Shown: in pieces, positions 1 through 6,512 of the stretch
Layout: each line of letters opens with the position of its first letter
How positions within the stretch are numbered: the first letter of the stretch is position 1
Source of the DNA: SLLG01 sp964403935
GTDB lineage: Bacteria; Verrucomicrobiota; Verrucomicrobiia; Opitutales; Oceanipulchritudinaceae
Length of the DNA: 14,042 bases
Direction of reading: 5' to 3'
NCBI GenBank assembly: GCA_964403935.1
Contig: CAYOIB010000072.1
Coordinates: forward strand, 1-14,042
Translations under genes and position numbers: made by a program
Notes under the pieces: generated by a model
Databases searched by the model: none
What the model was told of the DNA's origin: nothing
What the model saw: the letters and a program-made list of their open reading frames with translations, nothing else

Positions 1-1513
1 AATTCCTGTCGACGGACAAGCCCGTGCTCTCACCAAACCAATACTGCATCCGGAACAGCAGATACCCAATGACGAGGCTGATCAGGATATTCAACTCCAT
101 CAAGAGCCCGATCCCAAGCACGAGCGGCAGGACTCGGAAGACCACCTGATCCCAGGTGGCTCCCCAGCTGGCGTCAGGGAGATAGGTCTTCAGGGAAATG
201 TAGATCTCAAGGGATGGAATAGCCGGATTGAAGGCGTTCCACCCCCGGAATCCGCTCCAGATCAAGGTTACGATAAGACCCGTGAGAAACATCCGGTCAC
301 GCCAGATCGAGCTTTCGCGATTCACGCTCAGAAGGCCTATCGGGATCTCAGCCATCGGCATCGGGAAACGCTCATTCTGAACCCATTGCCTCCGCATGAT
401 GACGACGAGAGCAAAGGTCCCCAACAGAAGAAGGGCGATGATACTCGACCAGACCAGGACCGGCATCAGCCAGTCATCCAAAGAAATAAATCCGATCGCA
501 ATAAAACGAAGCCCGTCCAAGCTGAGCATACGATCCGGGCGAACAATCAAGCCACCCCGCAAGTGCTCGGGAATCGCCTCGTAGTCGGCCCTATCGATTA
601 ACCGCTTTCCGGAGAATGCGAACTCGATGGATGCGACGTCGGCCAGCAGGGGTTCCGCAAAGACGACCTCCCCCGGACCTCGAAGACCCAGCTCAACCGT
701 TATCCCCGACTCCAGGTCGAGCGGCAGCTCCAAGCCGTAGCTTCCCAGCCGCACAAAACCTTCCGGCTGGGTCACGGTCTTCAATGCCGTCTGCCTGGAG
801 ACAAAAGGCTCCAGATCGGGCAGCTCACGGTCGTCGTAATAAACCCTGCTGTAATACCACGCGGCAGGCTCAAGTTCCTCCGCCCGGGCGAGCACCGTAA
901 GAAGATAGGGCATGCCCGCGGAAACCCCCTTCTCCCCCAGCGGGAGAAAGAACCTCACACTCGATTCATCGGTCGCCCCTTCATTGCGTAAGCGCACAGC
1001 CGGACGTGGATCATCCTGCGACCGGACCGTAATGGTGGCGGCCGAAACCTGCCCTTTCGTTGAACTCGCTTCGAGGCCCTCCGCCTCGAAGACACCCTCC
1101 ATGAGATTATCTCCCTTCGGCCAAGCACGAGGGTTCAAAGCGTCGTACTCCGCCCAAGACTGAGCCCGGGGCACCGCCGAGACAACGCTGATCATCGGGC
1201 GCCAGAAACCATGAACCATCAGGGGAGCCGCCAAAAGCAGCACGTAGAAAACGCAGATCAACTCCGCCCGTGAGAAAAAGCCAGCACGCCCAAAGAAATA
1301 CCCGAGAGCCGACAACCCAATAAGCCCGATGCCGATCATCAGCGCGGGCATTGCGATCGCCTCCGCACCAAACAGTCGGTCATACCCCAGGATCCCACCC
1401 GCGACCTGGATGAGACACGCTTGAAGAACAAGACCAAGAAGGGCTGCACCAACCGATCGAAAGGTGATGCCCGACTGGCTCGTTGCCAGAGGCTCCTGAA
1501 GGGAAGCAGACAT
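1..1513 (-). CDS. DUF6785-like multi-pass membrane protein, 3'-truncated by window edge
   Basis: The minus strand is open for 504 codons from an ATG at 1513 to the window edge, so the C-terminus is missing. A TGA lies two codons upstream of the ATG (TGA-TTG-ATG), which fixes the N-terminus closely; no Shine-Dalgarno is visible. Hydrophobic segments lie near residues 20-42, 52-74 and 84-103. A soluble domain of about 240 residues (105-345) follows, then membrane segments near 349-373, 408-421 and 458-488. After the fourth segment comes RRQWVQNERFPMPMAEIP (374-391), and later GFRGWNAFNPAIP (421-433). Both resemble, from memory, conserved stretches of the DUF6785/DUF6784 proteins of Planctomycetes and Verrucomicrobia, whose function is unknown to me. 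The end of the soluble part (about 265-300, with GPGEVVFAEPLL) reads like an edge of a beta-sandwich. A transporter-like role is possible but unproven. The family call is moderate; gene and topology are firm. Confidence 0.75.
   Translation of the reverse strand, partial: MSASLQEPLATSQSGITFRSVGAALLGLVLQACLIQVAGGILGYDRLFGAEAIAMPALMIGIGLIGLSALGYFFGRAGFFSRAELICVFYVLLLAAPLMVHGFWRPMISVVSAVPRAQSWAEYDALNPRAWPKGDNLMEGVFEAEGLEASSTKGQVSAATITVRSQDDPRPAVRLRNEGATDESSVRFFLPLGEKGVSAGMPYLLTVLARAEELEPAAWYYSRVYYDDRELPDLEPFVSRQTALKTVTQPEGFVRLGSYGLELPLDLESGITVELGLRGPGEVVFAEPLLADVASIEFAFSGKRLIDRADYEAIPEHLRGGLIVRPDRMLSLDGLRFIAIGFISLDDWLMPVLVWSSIIALLLLGTFALVVIMRRQWVQNERFPMPMAEIPIGLLSVNRESSIWRDRMFLTGLIVTLIWSGFRGWNAFNPAIPSLEIYISLKTYLPDASWGATWDQVVFRVLPLVLGIGLLMELNILISLVIGYLLFRMQYWFGESTGLSVDRN
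1069..1091 (-). repeat. Perfect 9-bp inverted repeat inside the DUF6785-like gene
   Basis: The arms CTTCGAGGC and GCCTCGAAG flank a 5-nt loop that reads GGAGG on the coding (minus) strand. It lies in the codons for FEAEGLEAS of the soluble domain. The repeat is certain; whether the mRNA hairpin does anything is unknown. No start codon follows the loop at a useful distance, so it is probably not a hidden ribosome-binding site. Confidence 0.5.
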
Positions 1514-1560
1514 CAATCAGCAGATGGCTTCAAAGGGCTTCGGCCACAGGATGCTCGCAA

Positions 1561-1580
1561 GACGAAGAAGTAACTTCGTC
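1561..1580. repeat. Inverted repeat in divergent intergenic region (possible operator or leader hairpin)
   Basis: GACGAAG-AAGTAA-CTTCGTC is a perfect 7-bp inverted repeat with a 6-nt centre, 48 bp upstream of the DUF6785-like start codon. It could be a dimeric repressor site or a hairpin in that gene's leader. A second small palindrome, TCCTTGCAAGGA at 1650-1661, lies in the same 267-bp intergenic stretch (1514-1780). I see no convincing -35/-10 pair for either gene there; a lone TTGACC at 1732-1737 has no good -10 partner. Confidence 0.35.
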
Positions 1581-1611
1581 GAAACCGGACTGGGAAAGGA
1601 CGTCGTGTCAA

Positions 1612-1640
1612 GGGGTAGAGGGGGTTCAGGGAGGGCGGGG
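1612..1640 (+). other. G-quadruplex-type motif upstream of ychF
   Basis: Five guanine runs lie within 29 bases: GGGG (1612-1615), GGGGG (1620-1624), GGG (1629-1631), GGG (1633-1635) and GGGG (1637-1640), with loops of 4, 4, 1 and 1 nt. This satisfies the usual four-runs-of-three-or-more, loops-of-1-7 rule. It is non-coding and on the strand that is coding for ychF, about 140 bp upstream of its start. Folding and function are not shown. Confidence 0.5.
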
Positions 1641-1780
1641 TGAGCTCATTCCTTGCAAGGAGTTAAGAAGCGTCAAGTCTCGACCACGCATTTTTCGGCC
1701 TTTTGCGCAAACATTCGGGAAGCGCTTTGCATTGACCCGCCTCCCTTGCCACTGCCAGCCTGATCGATTTATCCAATATC

Positions 1781-2881
1781 ATGCAGGCAGGCATCGTAGG
1801 ACTCCCCAACGTCGGCAAGAGCACGCTCTTCAACGCCGTCACACGAACACGCAAGGCAGAGGCGGCCAATTACCCCTTTTGCACGATCGAGCCAAACGTC
1901 GGTATCGTGCAGGTGCCCGATCCACGGCTGGCCCGCATCGCAGCGATCGCCAAGCCGCAGACGCTCATTCCTGCAGCCGTCGAATTTGTCGATATCGCCG
2001 GATTGGTCGCTGGAGCGAGTCAGGGCGAAGGCCTGGGGAACAAATTCCTCGCCAATATCCGGGAAGTCGACGCCGTCATTCAGGTTGTCCGCTGCTTCGA
2101 GAATGACGATATCATCCACAGCATGGGCTCAATCGACCCCCTCCGTGATATCGATGTGATCATGACGGAATTGATTCTCGCCGATCTTCAATCCGCCGAG
2201 ACCCAGCACGAACGCCAACTCAAAAAGGCGCGCGGACAAGACAAGGACGCCATCGCCAATGTTGCCTTGCTCGAGCGCCTCATCCCCCACCTCAACGAAG
2301 GGCGCCCCGCCTCTCTCCTTCCCATTCAGGATGAGGAGCGCGCGCGGTTGAACAGCTTTCACTTGTTGAGCCTGAAACCCGTTATCTTTGCCTGCAACGT
2401 CTCGGAAGACGATATCCTGAACCCCGGCGCAAACCCGCTCGTCAGCCGCGTGCAGAAGCATGTACGGGAGCAGCATGACGCCGGGATCGCGGTTATTTGC
2501 TCAAAGCTGGAAGAGGACGTGAGCGAAATGACGCCGGATGAAGCCACAGCCTTCCTCGGGGAAATGGGGGTAACCGATTCCGGAGTCTCCCAGCTCATTC
2601 AAGCGACCTACGATCTTCTCGGCCTCGCGAGCTACTTCACCATGGGCGAAAAAGAAGTGCGCGCCTGGACATTTCGCAAGGGCATGAAAGCCCCTGAATG
2701 CGCCGGCGTCATCCATACCGACTTTGAAAAGGGGTTTATCAAAGCCGAGGTCGTGGCCTATGATGATCTCATGCAATATGGCTCCAAAGCCGCTGCCCGC
2801 GAGGCCGGGCGCGTCCGCATTGAAGGGAAGGAATACGTCTTCAAAGATGGTGACATCACCGAGTTCCGCTTCAGCTCATGA
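1781..2881 (+). CDS. ychF: Redox-regulated ribosome-associated ATPase YchF (OLA1 family)
   Basis: YchF is a conserved Obg-family P-loop NTPase that prefers ATP, binds ribosomes and is linked to stress and translation control. The 366-residue product matches the usual family length. The P-loop GLPNVGKST is at residues 7-15, the NYPFCTIEPN switch region at 30-39, and the Walker B/G3 DIAGL at 71-75, with Leu where many GTPases carry a catalytic Gln. The NVSE motif at 206-209 replaces the guanine-specifying NKxD, as is typical of YchF. An alpha-helical insertion spans roughly 125-190, and a C-terminal TGS domain lies around 280-364, including KGMKAPECAG and the HTDFEKGFIKAEV core. The start is the ATG opening MQAGIVG, which matches the family N-terminus; no Shine-Dalgarno precedes it. 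The gene stands alone, divergent from the DUF6785-like gene and convergent with tRNA-Glu. Confidence 0.97.
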   Translation: MQAGIVGLPNVGKSTLFNAVTRTRKAEAANYPFCTIEPNVGIVQVPDPRLARIAAIAKPQTLIPAAVEFVDIAGLVAGASQGEGLGNKFLANIREVDAVIQVVRCFENDDIIHSMGSIDPLRDIDVIMTELILADLQSAETQHERQLKKARGQDKDAIANVALLERLIPHLNEGRPASLLPIQDEERARLNSFHLLSLKPVIFACNVSEDDILNPGANPLVSRVQKHVREQHDAGIAVICSKLEEDVSEMTPDEATAFLGEMGVTDSGVSQLIQATYDLLGLASYFTMGEKEVRAWTFRKGMKAPECAGVIHTDFEKGFIKAEVVAYDDLMQYGSKAAAREAGRVRIEGKEYVFKDGDITEFRFSS

Positions 2882-2920
2882 CAGCGGACCTCCCGATCTG
2901 TCTGACTCTGATCCGCGCCG

Positions 2921-2934
2921 GATGCCATCCTCAA

Positions 2935-2941
<7 letters not shown>
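2921..2941. repeat. 8-bp inverted repeat that includes the tRNA-Glu 3' CCA end
   Basis: GATGCCAT (2921-2928) and ATGGCATC (2934-2941) are perfect inverted arms with a 5-nt loop. On the minus strand the first arm to be transcribed contains the last acceptor-stem bases, the discriminator G and the encoded CCA of tRNA-Glu. The second arm lies just downstream in the precursor. There is no T-tract, so it does not look like a standard intrinsic terminator. It could be a 3' processing or stability element, or chance. Confidence 0.45.
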
Positions 2942-3014
<73 letters not shown>

Positions 3015-3030
3015 GGAACAAAGATTGTGG

Positions 3031-3058
3031 AAGCTAGGTTCTTTCCCCGGCTCATCAA
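3031..3058 (-). promoter_or_regulatory. Candidate sigma70-type promoter for tRNA-Glu
   Basis: On the minus strand TTGATG (3058-3053) and TAGCTT (3036-3031) are separated by 16 bp. The -10 ends about 18 bp before the mature tRNA 5' end, a plausible distance for a short precursor leader. Both hexamers are imperfect, so this is a candidate only. The rest of the 118-bp gap to purC is A/T-rich (runs at 3066-3073 and 3101-3115), but I could not assign a purC promoter. Confidence 0.35.
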
Positions 3059-3130
3059 GCCTTTTCGAAAAAAATTGCGCAAAGAGCTGAAAGCCTTCAC
3101 TTTTTTGAGTTTTTATGGACGCCAGAAGCC

Positions 3131-4072
3131 ATGGACATGCCCCTATCGTTTGACGAAATAGTCGCCACACTGCCGAAAGAACCCCTTCAAAATGCAACAG
3201 GGCTGCCCTACCCTCGCATCGCGACAGGCAAGGTCCGTGACATCTTTGATCTCGGTGAGACGATCCTCATCGTAGCCTCGGACCGCATCTCAGCCTTTGA
3301 TGTCGTCCTGCCCCGCGGCGTCCCTGGCAAGGGCATCCTCCTCACACAGATGAGCTTGTATTGGTTTTCCGAGACAAGTGCGCTCATCGACAATCATTTG
3401 GTCCCCAACCATGGGGAAGCCCTGCGCAAGGCCCTGCAAGGGCACGAAGCGCTCATCCCGCGAAGCATGCTCGTGCGCAAGTTGAACCCACTCCCGATCG
3501 AAGCGGTCGTCCGCGGGTACTTGTCCGGAAGTTCATGGCACGACTACGTGAAGCACCGAGCCGTGTTCGGCCAGAAAGTCCCCGGCGATCTGATGGAGAG
3601 CTCGAAGCTTCCCATCCCTCTCTTCACGCCCACGACAAAAGCGATGGACGGCGGGCATGACCTGCCCCTCAGCCTGGAAGCTTGCGCAGACCTCCTCGGG
3701 ATAAAACGCTACGAGGAAGTCTATGCTGCCAGTCTCCAGCTCTACGCCCTCGGTGCCAGCGCTGCCAAAGCCGCTGGAATGATTCTCGCCGATACCAAAT
3801 TTGAATTCGGCCTCGATGATGCCGGGAACCTTTACCTGATCGATGAAGTCCTCACCCCCGACAGCTCGCGCTACTGGCCTAAGGACTCATACCAACCGGG
3901 AGCCCCTCAACCCGCTTTCGACAAGCAATTTGTGCGGGACTATCTCGAATCGCTTAATTGGAACAAGCAACCGCCGGCGCCTGAACTGCCTCCTGAAGTG
4001 ATCGAAGGCACCCGGTCCCGCTACCTCGCAGCACTGGAGAAGTTGCTCTCCGCAAGCCCATCAAGATCTTGA
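3131..4072 (+). CDS. purC: Phosphoribosylaminoimidazole-succinocarboxamide synthase (SAICAR synthetase)
   Basis: PurC joins CAIR to aspartate with ATP hydrolysis to give SAICAR, a late step of cytosolic de novo IMP synthesis. Landmarks are TGKVRD at residues 32-37 (ATP-binding strand), SDRISAFD at 50-57, VRGYLSGSSW at 127-136, FTPTTKA at 165-171, DTKFEFG at 221-227 and DEVLTPDSSRYW at 238-249. At 313 residues it is the longer, yeast ADE1-like type, with a C-terminal extension past about 250, rather than the roughly 240-residue Bacillus/E. coli form. ATG 3131 opens the product MDMPLSF; a second ATG two codons later is an equal alternative, and neither has a clear Shine-Dalgarno. It is monocistronic here and ends 19 bp from the convergent hypothetical gene, with no obvious terminator between them. 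Confidence 0.97.
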   Translation: MDMPLSFDEIVATLPKEPLQNATGLPYPRIATGKVRDIFDLGETILIVASDRISAFDVVLPRGVPGKGILLTQMSLYWFSETSALIDNHLVPNHGEALRKALQGHEALIPRSMLVRKLNPLPIEAVVRGYLSGSSWHDYVKHRAVFGQKVPGDLMESSKLPIPLFTPTTKAMDGGHDLPLSLEACADLLGIKRYEEVYAASLQLYALGASAAKAAGMILADTKFEFGLDDAGNLYLIDEVLTPDSSRYWPKDSYQPGAPQPAFDKQFVRDYLESLNWNKQPPAPELPPEVIEGTRSRYLAALEKLLSASPSRS

Positions 4073-4091
4073 GATCAGGCGCTCGCCTTCC

Positions 4092-4871
4092 TCAGGGAAT
4101 CTGGGATCCAGTTGCCTGCGGGTCCCGGTAAGCCAGGGGCGGCCCGAGAATTTCCAGATAAAGGATCGCCTTCTGCGCTCCGGCCGGATCGGACAACGCC
4201 TCAATGACGTCGCCGCGCAAACGCGCCGGGGACATATCCGCCACCTTCCAGGAAAAGCGTTCGACCGTGTTTTGGCGGCGATTCGCCTGAGCCGTGATTT
4301 CGCTGGCCTTCTTCAAGGCGCTGTTCCGCTCGCTTCGGGCCAGCTCCAGGCGCTTGCGCTGCTGAACCAACCGCTCCTCGATCGAGCTGCCTTCGCTTCG
4401 GTCGGCCCACGCAGCCCGACGCGGTGCTGCCACAGGTTCCGGACTCTGTGCCACCTCAACCGGCTTCTTGATATCGTCTGTGCGCACAGACGAGGAAGCC
4501 TGAGCACGTCGGAGGCGTCGAACCTGACTCGACTCCGGAACCGTTGGATCGTAGCGGGGAAGATCGTTCTTTTCCTGCAGGCGACCCTGGCCGGCAGGTT
4601 GCGGCGTCTGCTGCCTTTCGGCAACTCGCCGCTGAATCTCCTCCCGAATCTGGCGTGCGCGCGCTGCCTCAGCCGCCTCAGACTGACTCTCGCCAGCGGG
4701 TTGCTTTCGCCGCTGCGCCGCTTCCCGCTTTCTCTCCTTCGCTGCCTTCTTCTTGCTCCCTGAGCCCAAAAACTGGCTCAAGGCATAGAAGATGAAAATG
4801 ATGATCGGAACAACGCCTTCCCAATCAAAGCCGCCACTCTGGGCTAAAGGGAAATAGAATTCGTTTGGCAT
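4092..4871 (-). CDS. Hypothetical single-pass, charged membrane-anchored protein in the NfeD/flotillin operon
   Basis: I do not recognise this 259-residue protein. It has a short N-terminus, one clear membrane segment (about 19-36, VVPIIIFIFYALSQFLG) and then an abruptly basic, Ala/Arg/Gln/Glu-rich region (39-90) of coiled-coil character. A Pro/Ser/Arg-rich linker (100-165) and a second charged helical stretch (165-200) follow. The small C-terminal segment at 216-250 includes AILYLEILGPPLAYRDP, which looks more conserved than the rest and, from memory, resembles the tails of other uncharacterised PVC-group proteins. A cytoplasmic tail on a single anchor is the likely topology. The gene lies 42 bp downstream of floA on the same strand, in the position of yqfB in Bacillus, but it is far longer and shows no visible relation. 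The context suggests a partner of the flotillin assembly; that is inference. Confidence 0.8.
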   Translation of the reverse strand: MPNEFYFPLAQSGGFDWEGVVPIIIFIFYALSQFLGSGSKKKAAKERKREAAQRRKQPAGESQSEAAEAARARQIREEIQRRVAERQQTPQPAGQGRLQEKNDLPRYDPTVPESSQVRRLRRAQASSSVRTDDIKKPVEVAQSPEPVAAPRRAAWADRSEGSSIEERLVQQRKRLELARSERNSALKKASEITAQANRRQNTVERFSWKVADMSPARLRGDVIEALSDPAGAQKAILYLEILGPPLAYRDPQATGSQIP

Positions 4872-4913
4872 GGAAGAGCGGAGAAATGACGGCCGACAGC
4901 GACCGTTGCGCCG

Positions 4914-5948
4914 TTACTTGTTCTTGGAGCTCCCGCTCGGATCCGCAATCGAGCTGCGCATCTCAGTATCGCTCTCAATGTTTTTCAGCCGCATGTAATC
5001 CATCACGCCAAGGTTCCCCTTCCGGAAGGCTTCGGCCATCGCCAGCGGAACCTGTGCTTGCGCCTCGACCACCTTGGCCTGCATCTCCTGCACCCGGGCC
5101 TTCATCTCCTGCTCCAGGGCAACAGCCGCAGCCCGGCGGATTTCAGCCTGCGCCTGCGCCATGTTCTTATTCGCCTCGGCCTGTGCTTCCTGCAACTGGG
5201 CACCAACGTTTTCACCCACATCCACGTCGGCTATGTCGATGGATAAAATTTCAAAGGCCGTTCCGGTATCCAGGCCCCGGTTGAGGACGGTTCGCGATAT
5301 CGAATCAGGGTTCTCAAGAACCCATTTGTAGCTCTCGGCCGAGCCAATCGTCGTCACAATTCCTTCGCCCACACGAGCGATGATCGTCTCCTCCTGTGCA
5401 CTGCCGACGTAGTGGTCCAGATTGGAGCGAACCGTCACACGCGCCTTCACCTTCACCTGAATGCCGTCCTTGGCGACACCGTCAATCGTCGTCCGGCCCT
5501 TCTGCGGATTGGGGCAGTCGATGACCTTGGGGTTGATCGAAGTCCGCACCGCCTCGATCATCGATTTCTCGGTCCCCTTTGTCGCAAGGTCAATGGCGCA
5601 GGCCCGGTCAAAGTCCAGATGGATCCCCGCCTTGTCCGCGTTGATGAGACCGGAAACTGTCTGCACCACATCGCCACCAGCCAGGTAATGCGTTTCAATC
5701 TGATCGCTTGATAATTCGATACCGGCTTTCACCGCCATAATGCGGGCATCCACGATCAGCTTATAAGGAACACCCCGCAATCGCATGAAAACGAGATTCA
5801 GCAAACTGACCCGGGCACCCGACACAAGGGCGCGGACATAGGTCGAAAGGAACGAGATGATGACAACCACCAGAACCAGCGAAACAATGGCGGCAATCGC
5901 AATGACAACGGTCCAGAAAGGTGATACTTGAGCGAGGGTTGGATTCAT
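4914..5948 (-). CDS. floA: Flotillin-like protein FloA (YqfA family)
   Basis: FloA is a membrane-anchored scaffold that forms functional membrane microdomains. The ATG at 5948 gives 344 residues, close to the 331 of Bacillus FloA. The reading frame extends to a GTG at 6002 (362 residues), but that extension looks unrelated to the family, so I prefer 5948; neither start has a Shine-Dalgarno. A hydrophobic anchor spans about 12-36. It is followed by the conserved N-terminal part (ALVSGARVSLLNLVFMRLRGVP), an SPFH-like region to about 240, and an Ala/Glu/Gln-rich coiled coil from about 252 to 307 built of AQAEA-type repeats. The C-terminus has the family-typical MDYMRLKNIESDTEMRSSI. The gene sits between the short nfeD (90 bp upstream) and the hypothetical gene, matching the known association of flotillins with NfeD proteins. 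Confidence 0.93.
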   Translation of the reverse strand: MNPTLAQVSPFWTVVIAIAAIVSLVLVVVIISFLSTYVRALVSGARVSLLNLVFMRLRGVPYKLIVDARIMAVKAGIELSSDQIETHYLAGGDVVQTVSGLINADKAGIHLDFDRACAIDLATKGTEKSMIEAVRTSINPKVIDCPNPQKGRTTIDGVAKDGIQVKVKARVTVRSNLDHYVGSAQEETIIARVGEGIVTTIGSAESYKWVLENPDSISRTVLNRGLDTGTAFEILSIDIADVDVGENVGAQLQEAQAEANKNMAQAQAEIRRAAAVALEQEMKARVQEMQAKVVEAQAQVPLAMAEAFRKGNLGVMDYMRLKNIESDTEMRSSIADPSGSSKNK

Positions 5949-6038
5949 GGTGTTTGTATAAACGGCAACTAAATGTGATGGCGGGCAGATTGAATTGTCC
6001 ACCGTGAGGTAAACGACCCGGTGCGTGCAAGCAATGGA

Positions 6039-6512
6039 TTATTTGTCTTTTTTCCGGACGAGCAACCGGAATACATCCCGGCCGACCACCTCCACGACGG
6101 TGCCTTTCTCAAGGTAACCACTTTGCGAACGGCCCTCAAAACGGCGGCCATTTACCTGCACCATTCCGCCGGGGCTCATCTGCGTCACCACCTCTCCTAT
6201 GCTGCCAATAATCGACTCGTCGTGATGGCTCACATTGCTGCTCCCCCGGATCATGCTGTCCTTCAGGAAAATCTTTCGCCCGAACCGCGTTTTCGGAATG
6301 ACCCGGAACTGCAAGGCGAAAAAGAAGACCGCAAACGCGATGCATCCAAAAAAGACGAACAACGCCGCCAACGGCCCATAGCCATCATAAGCCAAGTAGA
6401 CACCCACCAACATCAGGGTACCACCGACCATTCCCAGAATTCCCCCCGGAAGCACCAGCTCCAGGAAAAACAGAACAACCGCGAGAATAAGCGTAATGAA
6501 AATCGTAGTCAT
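6039..6512 (-). CDS. Short NfeD-family membrane protein (no protease domain)
   Basis: This 157-residue protein has three tightly packed hydrophobic segments (about 4-22, 25-42 and 48-70) and a soluble C-terminal OB-fold domain (about 95-155). The domain carries GSIGEVVTQMSPGGMVQVNG and RRFEGRSQSGYLEKG...VEVVG...FRLLV. This is the truncated NfeD architecture (compare Bacillus YuaF), in which the OB domain is thought to work with a flotillin partner. Its ATG overlaps the stop of the long nfeD by 4 nt (ATGA), indicating translational coupling, and floA follows. The OB domain is clearly related to that of the long NfeD next door (shared G-RFE...QSG-L--G---V-G...LLV pattern). Confidence 0.92.
   Translation of the reverse strand: MTTIFITLILAVVLFFLELVLPGGILGMVGGTLMLVGVYLAYDGYGPLAALFVFFGCIAFAVFFFALQFRVIPKTRFGRKIFLKDSMIRGSSNVSHHDESIIGSIGEVVTQMSPGGMVQVNGRRFEGRSQSGYLEKGTVVEVVGRDVFRLLVRKKDK

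Noticed and set aside
386..1163. Three plus-strand open frames (71, 94 and 83 codons)
   Set aside because: They are antisense to the continuous 504-codon membrane-protein frame, and their products are Pro/Arg-rich shadows.
1483..2106. 207-codon plus-strand open frame spanning the spacer and the ychF 5' end
   Set aside because: It overlaps ychF in another frame and the product is Arg/Gln-rich with no motif.
3061..3118. A-run and T-runs as an intrinsic terminator
   Set aside because: No GC-rich stem precedes the T-runs in either direction. The region is better explained as an AT-rich divergent promoter spacer.
5949..6002. 18-residue N-terminal extension of FloA from GTG 6002
   Set aside because: It lies before the first membrane segment, does not look like flotillin N-termini and has no ribosome-binding site. 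ATG 5948 gives near-standard length. It cannot be fully excluded.
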